In this document: one piece after another, positions 5,625 to 15,100 of the stretch
Numbering within the stretch: position 1 is the first letter of the stretch
Layout of the letters: the number at the start of each line of letters is the position of its first letter
Assembly: GCA_934168005.1 (NCBI GenBank)
Contig: CAKPMN010000015.1
Coordinates: 1-25,660, forward strand
Source: an uncultured Bacilli bacterium
Lineage (GTDB): Bacteria > Bacillota_I > Bacilli_A > RF39 > UBA660
Direction of reading: 5' to 3'
DNA: 25,660 nucleotides
Notes under the pieces: model-generated
What the model was told of the DNA's origin: nothing
Database searches by the model: none
The model's input: the letters and a program-made list of their open reading frames with translations, nothing else
Position numbers and translations under genes: made by a program

Positions 5625-8261
5625 TTAATTATTCTTTGCTTTAATTGCAGCTTGTGCAGCAGCAAGTCTTGCAACTGGAACTCTAAATGGTGAACAAGAT
5701 ACATAATCAAGTCCTACATTGTGATAGAACTCTATTGATTTAGGATCTCCACCAGTTTCTCCACATACACCTAAATGAATGTCAGGTCTAGTAGATTTAC
5801 CACCTTTAACAGCCATTTCTATTAATTTTCCAACACCTTTTTGATCAAGGGTCTTGAATGGATCTTCTTCGTAGATCTTCTTATCATAATATGCAGGTAA
5901 GAATTTTCCAGCATCATCTCTTGAGAATCCAAATGTCATCTGAGTTAAATCATTAGTACCAAATGAGAAGAATTCAGCTTCTTTTGCTATTTCATCTGCA
6001 GTTATTGCAGCTCTTGGTATTTCAATCATAGTTCCAACTTGATATTTAAGTTCAATACCAGATGAAGCTATTTCTTGATCAGCTGTTTCAACTACTATAT
6101 CTTTAACATATTTTAATTCTTTTACTTCCCCAGTCAATGGAATCATAATTTCAGGAACAACTTTCCATTCTGGATGTTTTTTCTTAGTATTAATTGCAGC
6201 TCTAATTACTGCTCTTGTTTGCATTCTAGCAATTTCAGGATAAGTAACCGCTAAACGACAACCACGGTGACCCATCATAGGATTAAATTCATGTAATGCT
6301 GCTATAAATGCTTTAATTGTTTCAACTGACTTTCCTTGGGCATCAGCTAATTTTTTTATATCTTCTTCTGTTTGAGGAACGAACTCATGTAAAGGTGGAT
6401 CCAAATAACGAATTACAACAGAATCCCCTTCAAGTGCTTCATATAGTGCTTCAAAATCACTTTGTTGATAAGGTAATATTTTTTCAAGTGCTGCTTCTCT
6501 TTCTTCTACAGTATCAGAGCAAATCATTTCCCTAAATGCTGCTATTCTATCTTCTTCAAAGAACATATGCTCAGTTCTACATAATCCAATTCCTTCAGCG
6601 CCTAATTCATGTGCTTTTTTGGCATCTCTTGGTGTATCAGCATTAGTTCTAACTTTTAATGTTCTGTACTTATCAGCCCATGACATAACTCTTCCAAATT
6701 CGCCTGTTATTTTAGCATCTACTGTTGGAATTATACCATCATATATAGCACCTGTTGTTCCATCTATTGAAATATAATCTCCTTCATGGAATGTTTTTCC
6801 GGCTAATGTGAATTGTTTATTTTCTTCATCCATAACAATATCACCACAACCAGATACACAACAAGTACCCATACCACGAGCAACTACAGCAGCATGAGAT
6901 GTCATACCACCACGAACAGTCAAAATACCTTGACTAGCTTTCATACCAGTAATATCCTCAGGAGATGTTTCAAGTCTAACTAAAACAACTTTTTCACCCT
7001 TGCCACCTATACCTAGTACTTCAGCATCATTAGCAGTAAATACAATCTTACCACAAGCAGCTCCAGGTGAAGCTCCAAGTCCTTTACCAATTGGTGTTAC
7101 TTCACTAATAGCTTTATCATCAAATTGAGGATGTAACAATGTATCCAAGTTTCTTGGATCAATCATTTCAACTGCTTCTTCTTCTGTACGCATACCCTCA
7201 TCAACTAAATCACAAGCTATTTTTAAAGCAGCCTTAGCTGTACGTTTACCATTTCTAGTTTGTAACATATAAAGTTTACCATGTTCAACAGTAAATTCCA
7301 TATCTTGCATATCTCTATAATGAGATTCTAGTGTAGCACATACTTCTTTAAATTGAGCAAATGCTTCTGGGAATTTAGCTTCCATCTCGGAAATATGCAT
7401 TGGAGTTCTAACACCTGCAACAACATCTTCACCTTGAGCATTTGTTAAGAATTCTCCAAATAATCCTTTTTCACCAGTAGCAGGATCACGAGTAAATGCA
7501 ACACCTGTTCCACAATCATCTCCCATATTACCAAATGCCATTGATTGAACATTAACAGCAGTTCCCCAAGAATAAGGAATATCATTATCTCTTCTATAAA
7601 CATTTGCTCTTGGATTATCCCATGAACGGAATACAGCTTTAATAGCACCCATTAATTGTTCTTTTGGATCAGTAGGAAATTCACTACCTATTTTTGTTTT
7701 ATACTCTTCTTTAAACTCTCTAGCTAATTCTTTTAAATCAGAAGCAGTAAGTTCAACATCTAGTTTAACATTCTTCTCCTTCTTCATTTTATCAATTAAC
7801 TCTTCAAAATACTTCTTACCAACTTCCATAACAACATCAGAATACATTTGAATAAATCTTCTATAGCAGTCCCAAGCCCATCTTTCATTACCGCTTTTTT
7901 CTGCTAAAACCTTAACAACATCCTCATTTAAACCTAAGTTTAAAATTGTATCCATCATACCAGGCATAGAAGCTCTAGCACCAGATCTAACAGAAACCAA
8001 TAATGGATTTTCAGTATCTCCAAATTTTTTTCCTGTTATTTCTTCCATTTTTCCAATGTACTCATCAATTTGTGATCTTATTTCATCATTTATTTCTTTT
8101 CCATCTTCGTAATATTTTGTACAAGCCTCAGTTGTAATTGTAAATCCTTGAGGTACTGGAAGTCCAATATTAGTCATTTCAGCTAAATTGGCACCTTTAC
8201 CACCAAGTAGATTTCGCATATCAGCATTACCTTCTGTAAACAAATATACATACTTTGTCAT
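5625..8261 (-). CDS. ppdK: Pyruvate, phosphate dikinase
   Basis: PpdK interconverts pyruvate, ATP and Pi with phosphoenolpyruvate, AMP and PPi in the cytosol. In anaerobic Bacillota it often serves PPi-linked glycolysis. The 878 residues match full length. The N-terminal ATP-grasp part shows GGKGANLAEM (20-29), RSGARASMPGMMDT (92-105) and GTGVAFTRDPATGE (251-264). The swivelling His domain has GGMTSHAAVVARGMG with His456 as the phosphate carrier. The C-terminal PEP-binding barrel has SFGTNDLTQM (766-775) and GVCGETGGD with Cys833 as the expected proton donor, ending SPFRVPVARLAAAQAAI. AAAGGAGG lies 8 nt before the ATG. The gene is single, with its own promoter and terminator. A decayed copy of its 3' end lies about 1.1 kb downstream. 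Confidence 0.98.
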   Translation of the reverse strand: MTKYVYLFTEGNADMRNLLGGKGANLAEMTNIGLPVPQGFTITTEACTKYYEDGKEINDEIRSQIDEYIGKMEEITGKKFGDTENPLLVSVRSGARASMPGMMDTILNLGLNEDVVKVLAEKSGNERWAWDCYRRFIQMYSDVVMEVGKKYFEELIDKMKKEKNVKLDVELTASDLKELAREFKEEYKTKIGSEFPTDPKEQLMGAIKAVFRSWDNPRANVYRRDNDIPYSWGTAVNVQSMAFGNMGDDCGTGVAFTRDPATGEKGLFGEFLTNAQGEDVVAGVRTPMHISEMEAKFPEAFAQFKEVCATLESHYRDMQDMEFTVEHGKLYMLQTRNGKRTAKAALKIACDLVDEGMRTEEEAVEMIDPRNLDTLLHPQFDDKAISEVTPIGKGLGASPGAACGKIVFTANDAEVLGIGGKGEKVVLVRLETSPEDITGMKASQGILTVRGGMTSHAAVVARGMGTCCVSGCGDIVMDEENKQFTLAGKTFHEGDYISIDGTTGAIYDGIIPTVDAKITGEFGRVMSWADKYRTLKVRTNADTPRDAKKAHELGAEGIGLCRTEHMFFEEDRIAAFREMICSDTVEEREAALEKILPYQQSDFEALYEALEGDSVVIRYLDPPLHEFVPQTEEDIKKLADAQGKSVETIKAFIAALHEFNPMMGHRGCRLAVTYPEIARMQTRAVIRAAINTKKKHPEWKVVPEIMIPLTGEVKELKYVKDIVVETADQEIASSGIELKYQVGTMIEIPRAAITADEIAKEAEFFSFGTNDLTQMTFGFSRDDAGKFLPAYYDKKIYEEDPFKTLDQKGVGKLIEMAVKGGKSTRPDIHLGVCGETGGDPKSIEFYHNVGLDYVSCSPFRVPVARLAAAQAAIKAKNN

Positions 8262-8291
8262 ATTTAATCCTCCTTTATGTTATCCATCCTC

Positions 8292-8320
8292 ATTATAACA
8301 AATTAAAAAAATCCTTTCAA
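8292..8320 (-). promoter_or_regulatory. ppdK promoter
   Basis: The minus strand reads TTGAAA (8320-8315), a 17-nt spacer and TATAAT (8297-8292), with an extended TG before the -10. The likely start is near 8285, about 24 nt before the ppdK ATG. Confidence 0.82.
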
Positions 8321-8329
8321 TTAAAAGAC

Positions 8330-8363
8330 TTAAAAAAACAAAAAAAGTACTATAAGTACTTTT
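8330..8363 (-). terminator. Terminator of the giant-protein operon
   Basis: The stem aaaagtact (8343-8351) pairs with agtactttt (8355-8363) around a 3-nt loop. On the minus strand it is followed by T7-G-T7. It lies just beyond the long inverted repeat at 8368-8479. Confidence 0.8.
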
Positions 8364-8367
8364 CCTC

Positions 8368-8479
8368 TCAGTAGCAGAGCTTATCACACCAAATCGATAC
8401 GATATGATTTTATAATCAAAATATTAACAGGACAATTAATAAATTTGAGAAAATTTGATGTGATAAATTCTGCTACTGA
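8368..8479 (-). repeat. Long imperfect inverted repeat in the 3' UTR
   Basis: The left arm 8368-8394 (tcagtagcagagcttatcac...) and right arm 8453-8479 match as inverted repeats at 24 of 27 positions, with a 58-nt spacer. In the minus-strand RNA, two of the three differences become G-U pairs and only one A-C mismatch remains. In the plus-strand RNA only one difference is a wobble. The repeat starts 7 nt after the upstream gene's stop and ends 4 nt before the terminator stem. It could be a structured 3' UTR or a short non-autonomous element with terminal inverted repeats. No flanking target duplication is evident. Confidence 0.75.
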
Positions 8480-8486
8480 TATTTAA

Positions 8487-9107
8487 TTATTTTATTTCAT
8501 CATTAGAAAATTCAAATATAGAAGTAAATTCATCTATTTTCCACTTTCCATTTTCTTTAACTAAAACAAAAGGTTTATTGATAGTATAATAATATTTTTC
8601 ATCTTCACATAAACCATTAATCTGATGAGAGACTTCACAAAATTTTGAATGAGCCTTAAATTTTATTTTATTTTTAGAAGAATAACTAACAGTAAAAGTT
8701 GTTCCAAAATAACCAGAAATACCTCTACCAATTTCTTTTATATAAATGTCATCATTTTGTTTATATACTTCTAAAAAATTATCAGCTAATGATTTTCCTT
8801 TACTTGAAAATAATTTATTAACATAATCATCATAATTATCTATTTTATAGTACCAATTAACTAAATTTCCATTACTTCTTTCAATGTGAATTTCTTGATT
8901 ATCTTTATCTTTAGAATATACTAGCCCTTCGCCAGAAAAATATAACTGATATGCTTTTTCATACAATTCACTAGCTTTTTTAATTTGTCTTTTCTGTGTA
9001 TTTTTTATATAGATAAAAACATATAAGGAAAGAAAGAGAAGAAAAACAACAATTATAATAGTTTTTATGTTTTTCTTCGTAACAAAGAGTTTGATATTAT
9101 TTTTCAT
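8487..9107 (-). CDS. Membrane-anchored protein coupled to the giant glycine-rich protein
   Basis: This 206-residue protein has a basic N-terminus and one hydrophobic helix (about 15-34), with the rest predicted outside. A helical stretch (KKASELYEKAYQLYFSGEGLVY) leads into a beta-rich domain that ends FVLVKENGKWKIDEF. That ending is common in NTF2-like/SnoaL-type and related extracytoplasmic domains, but family membership is only a guess. Two Cys (CEVSHQINGLC) could form a disulfide. Its ATG lies 1 nt after the giant gene's stop, and its GGAG ribosome site is built from the giant gene's last Leu-Gly-Ala codons, so translation should be coupled. It probably works with the giant protein, for example in export or anchoring; this is inference. 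Confidence 0.75.
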   Translation of the reverse strand: MKNNIKLFVTKKNIKTIIIVVFLLFLSLYVFIYIKNTQKRQIKKASELYEKAYQLYFSGEGLVYSKDKDNQEIHIERSNGNLVNWYYKIDNYDDYVNKLFSSKGKSLADNFLEVYKQNDDIYIKEIGRGISGYFGTTFTVSYSSKNKIKFKAHSKFCEVSHQINGLCEDEKYYYTINKPFVLVKENGKWKIDEFTSIFEFSNDEIK

Positions 9108-9108
9108 A

Positions 9109-12100
9109 TTAAGCTCCTAAATATGTTATTCTAGCATATCCATTACCTAAATTACCTGTCATAGTTCCACTACCAGAATAATTAGGCATTCCTGTTGAAG
9201 AAGATGAAACTGTTGTAGTCCAACTATATCCTCTACCATCTATCATTTCAGTATTAGTAAAGATAAAGTTAGTCCATGAATATGAATCAGCTTTTGATGA
9301 AGCAGTAGATTTTAAAGGTGTTCCACTAGAATTAATTCCTATACAGCCATTATGTCCTGAAATGTAACTAGATCCACCAGCTGCTGAAGTCCAACCAACA
9401 GAGTCAGTATAACCGCCACCTCCACCGCCATACCAGCCAGATCCACCTCCTGGACTATGGTAATATGCGCCTGTTCCACCAAAACCAAATCCACCATCAT
9501 TTCCACTATGATTTAAAGGTGAGGCAACTCTATATGTTCCTTTTCCACCAGCTATTTGTGTTCCGCCTTGTGAAGTATTGTCATATATAGTAAGGCTATC
9601 TTTGTATCTTCCTTCATAACCTTTAAGTCCGCCTCCACTTGCTCCATAATTCCATGAGCCAGTATAACCAACTCCGCCTCCGCCGGCTGCGACCATGATT
9701 CTTGATTTTAAAGAATCATTTTCATTCCAAGTAGTAAGCGAATCAGTAGAAACTGTTCTAATATCTGTAGAGCCGCCTCCTCCTAAGCCAAAAGTGTTTG
9801 TATCGTGGAAAGTACCGTCACCTCCACCATTCCATCCACCTTGTGAATAATAAGTTGTATCGCCTGTCCAACCACTTGCAGTAAAATGAGTGTACCCACC
9901 ATGGCCACCTACATATACATACAATTTTGTTCCTTTAGTAAGTTGAATTCTTCCTGATGTATAAGATCCTAAGCCAGCAAAAGCATTTTGTGAATATGTG
10001 TAATATCCACCACTTGCTCCCCATAATTGAATATAATAATAACCTGTTTTAGGAGCAGTAAATACTTGATATTTTCCTGCATAATCATATGTCCATTCAA
10101 CTTGATCTTCTTGTGGTTCTATAGAAGAATCACGATTTTTTAAAACTATTTTAGCAGAACCATTACCTTTATTTGAAGCAGATTTCATTGTAGCATTAGT
10201 AAAATAATATCCACTATAATGATATTCATCTCCTGTCATAGTAACTTTTGAAGTTGTACTAGATTCTGTAATAGAAGAGCATCCTTCATATCCTGATATA
10301 TAACTTGATCCACCTGAAGCCGCTATATAGTTATCAATCTTATTATGTCCGCCTCCGCCGCCTCCATAATATCCACTTCCACCACCTGATGAATAATAAA
10401 ATGATCCTTTACCACCTTGTCCAAAGCTTCCATCTTCACCTGTATGCTTTGAAATATCAGCACGGAATGCAGCTAAACCTCCTGCAACTTGTGATCCACC
10501 AGTTGAGCCATTAAAGTACCAAGCAGCATCATCAGCATATTTACCAGATATACCAACTAAAGTTCCACCGCCTCCACCATAAGACCACTTTCCCTGATAT
10601 TCTGAACCAGCTCCACCTGCTGCAACCATAATACGAGATTTTAAACTATTAAAATCCTTATAGTTTCCAGAGACAAGCCTAATGTCAGTTGCGCCGCCTC
10701 CACCTAAACCAAAATTACTTGTAGATCCATATGATCCATTTCCGCCTCCATTATATCCTCCTGAACTTATATACTTTCCAGAAGCAAGTTCAGCATTTAC
10801 AGAAGTGTCATTGTTTCCATTTCCACCATGACCTCCTACATATATATATAGTTTTGTTCCTTCCGTTAAATATATATCTCCAGTTGTTGTTGCACCTTTT
10901 CCAGCATATTGCTGTGTACTATTATCATAATATCCACCTTCAGCACCATTTAGAGTAACTGAATAAGTTCCTGAAACTGGAGCTGTAAATTCTTGATAAT
11001 TTTTAGAAAAAGTAAAGTTCCATTCATTTTCTGTTGATTTTACATAATTTGAAATAGTATCTTTATCTTTTTCAGTTGTACTAACTAAAGTAATAATAGC
11101 TTTACCATTTCCAATAGTTTCATTTTTATCCATTGAACCTTCAGTAAAGTAATAGCCACTATAGTGATATGCGCTACCAGTATGAATAATATTACTTTCT
11201 GTTGAACTTTCTTTTATCGAATTGCATCCACTATAACCAGATATATAAGATGAACCACCAGCTCCTGATATATAATTAGTAGAATTATTGTGTCCACCGC
11301 CGCCGCCTCCATAATATCCACCGCCACCACCAGATGAATAATAATATGAACCATTTCCACCTTTTCCAAAGCTTCCACTTTTTCCTATATGATTTTGATT
11401 AGATAGCCCATGAATTGTACCAGTACCACCAATAGTTTGAGATCCTCCAACAGAACTATTAACATGAATAGTAGTGTCAGTACTATAATGACCGGATTCA
11501 CCAACTAAGCCACCAGCTGATCCACCATATGAATGCTTACCACTGTATTCAGTGCCGGCTCCACCTCCTGCTACCATTATTCTTGATTTTAATGAATCAA
11601 AATCATCAGTATCCCCTGATACTATTCTAATATCAGTTGCTCCTCCACCGCCATTTCCAAAATTATTTGTAGAACCATAGGAACCGTTGCCACCACCGTT
11701 ATATCCACCTGAGCTTATATAATTAGTTGGAGAAGCACCGTTTAACATGGCACTATAATATCCATCAGAACCTTTTCCACCTACATATACATATAATTTT
11801 GTTCCAGCATTTAGATATATTTTACCTGATGTTTGAGCACCTTTTCCTGCGTATGAACTAATACTATAATGGTATGCTCCACCACTTGCTCCATATAAAT
11901 CTATTTCATATGTTCCAGACACTGGAGCTGTAAAATATTGATACTTACCTGCGTAATCATAAGTCCATACCTTATCATTATTTTTTCTATTATTTGTAAT
12001 GGTTTCAGTTGAAACTGTTTTTTCTTCTACTAAAGTGATAACAGCTTTACCATTTCCTTCTTGAACACCAGATTTCATTGATGTATCAGTAAAATAATAT

Positions 12101-15100
12101 CCACTATAATGGTATGCGCTTCCTGTATAATCTATATTATTTTCCGTTGAGGATTCAACAATTGAATTACATCCTTCATATCCACTTATGTAACTAGATC
12201 CGCCACCTCCGGTTATATATCCATCATTATAATTATGTCCACCGCCGCCGCCTCCGAAGTATCCACCGCCGCCTCCTGATGAATTATTGTAAGCTCCATC
12301 CCCGCCTTGACCAAAACTTCCGTTCTTACCACTATTATTTGTACTACCTGTATCAGTTAATCCCCAATAGAATCTAACTCCTTGGCCACCTAATGTCTGT
12401 GTTGCGCCATTTAAAGCATTAAGAAAGTCAATATTCGTTGTTTTACGGTTTCCTGAATTACCAGTTAATCCACCACCGCTTGCTCCATAATAATATTCTT
12501 GATTATCGCCAGAACGAGTTGAAACAACCCCGCTTCCGCCGGCTGCGACCATAATTCTTGATTTTAGTCCTTCGAAACTTTTAGCATTTCCACTAACTAA
12601 TCTAACATCAGTGGCTCCGCCTCCACCATTTCCCCAAGTAGAAGTATTATTAAATGTGCCATTCCCGCCTCCATTATATCCTCCCTTGGAGTAATATGTT
12701 GAATATCCTGTCCAGCCTGATGCATCATAATAGCCATCTCCGCCTTTTCCACCTACATATACATATAAAGAAGTACCTTTATTTAAATAAATTACACCTT
12801 CTGTATAACCGCCTTTTCCTTCATATGCTTTTAAAGAATAGTGTGATGCTCCTCCGCTTGCTCCATATAATTGAACTTTATATTCACCAGAAACTGGAGC
12901 TGTAAATGTCTGATAATTTCCATTATATTCATAAGTCCATACTTTATTGTAATCAAATTTTCTATTTTCCATAGTATCATCTGATTGTTTACTACGATCT
13001 ATAAGAGTAAATATTGCTTTACCATTTCCTTCATTTATACCATCTGACATTTTTGTATTTATATAGTAATAACCACTATAATGATATGAAGCCCCAGACA
13101 TATTAATTTTAGAAACAGTGCTATCTTCACTTATTGAATTGCATCCAGCATGACCTGATATATAGCTAGATCCACCGCCTCCAGTTATATATCCATCATT
13201 ATAATTATGTCCGCCACCTCCACCGCCATAATATCCGCCACCTCCACCTGATGAATTAAGGTAAGCTCCATCTCCACCTTGACCAAAGCTTCCATCTTCA
13301 CCAGTATATTTACTATCATCAGCTCTGAATACAGCTTCTCCACCGCTTGATTGAGTACCATAGTTTTGAGCATTAAAATATGTTAAAGAAACATCTTTTA
13401 TATGTCCAGCTATTCCGTTTAATCCACCACCATCACCACCGTAATGAAGTTCTTGTGTGCTACCTGAAAGTATTGAACCAAAACCGCCTCCACCTCCGGC
13501 TACCATTATTCTTGATTTTAAGCTATCAAATCCAAATACAGAACCATTAACTAGTCTTACATCTGTTGCTCCGCCACCTCCATTCCCCCAATTGGAATTA
13601 TTATAATATGTGCCATTTCCGCCTCCATTATATCCTCCTTTTGAGTAATATGTTGAATATCCTGTCCAGCCTGATGAAGTAGCATAACCATCTCCGCCTT
13701 TTCCGCCCACATATACATACAAAGTTGTTCCTTCTTTCAAATATATATTTCCTTCTGTATATGCTCCTTTTCCTTCATAATTTTTTAAACTATAGTGTGA
13801 AGCTCCACCACTTGCACCATATAGTTGCATTCTATAAGTACCAGAAACTGGAACAACGAATTTCTGATAATTTCCACTATATCCATATGTCCAAGTAGTT
13901 TCGCTATCTTTTTGTAATTCTGCTACTTTTTCAGATGTTCTAACTTCTATTGATTTTAAAGTTATTTTAGCAGAACCATTTCCACTATTAATGTCTCCTT
14001 CCATTAATCCATCTTTGAAATAATAACTTTTTTTAGTTGTTGAATTGTTTCCGTCAGCAACAGAAATAGCATAATGATAAGCACTTCCAGACATAATAAT
14101 ATTATTTTCTGTACTTTCTTCAGCTATAGAATTACATCCATCATAGCCTGAAATGTAACTAGATCCGCCACCTCCAGCTATATATCCATCATTATAATTA
14201 TGTCCGCCGCCTCCGCCACCGAAATAACCGCTTCCACCACCTGATGTAAAATTATATGAACCGTTTCCACCTTTTCCGAAACTTCCACCAGAATTACTAG
14301 TATCATTAGCAGATGTAAAATGAATTACTTTTGAACCACCAGCTGACTGTGTTCCGCCGTTTGCAGCATTAAAATAAGTAAGAGTAATATTATCTCGATG
14401 ACCATCTGAACCATTAAGTCCACCACCAGCTCCACCAAACAAATGGTTTGACCCATCATAACTTTTTCCACCGCCTCCTGCTGCTACCATAATTCTTGAT
14501 TTTAACGAGTCAAATTCGTCCCATATTGTATCTTTAGTTGTAGGAACTATTCTTATATCAGTAGCTCCGCCACCTCCATTTCCAAAACTGCTAGTATTTC
14601 TATATGTACCATATCCACCGCCATTCCATCCACCACTACTTTTCTTAGAACCAGCAGCTAAAGTAGATGAAATATCTGAATCATAATACCCAGTACCACC
14701 TTGGCCACCTATATAAAGATATAAAGCCGTACCAGCATCTAAATATATAGTTCCTTTAGTATGAGCTCCCTTTCCACCATAAGCAGCTTGACTAGCATTA
14801 TAATAACCACCTTGAGCTCCCCATAGTTCTACTTCATAAGTACCAGAAAAAGGGGCATAGAAAACTTGGTATTTTCCTGTATAATCATAAGTATATTCTA
14901 TTTTGGCATTTATATCAGAACTTGCTAGATCTATCTCTCCGTTTGAAACAGGAACATAATAAAGCATTTGCCATGATTCACCAGTATAGATATATGATTT
15001 TTTTATATTCCAAATACCGTTTTCATATTGCATTACATAACTTACGCCTATCTTATTCCAATCTGAAGTAATAAAATATTCGCTGTTACGATCTTGTACT

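Noticed and set aside
10305..12905. Open frames on the plus strand rich in His and Leu inside the giant gene
   Set aside because: They are antisense images of Gly, Tyr and Ser codons in the glycine-rich modules, without ribosome sites.
9150..14905. Regularly spaced repeats, considered as CRISPR or satellite DNA
   Set aside because: The period is about 950 bp, fully coding and in frame with a conserved protein module. There are no short identical repeats with unique spacers.
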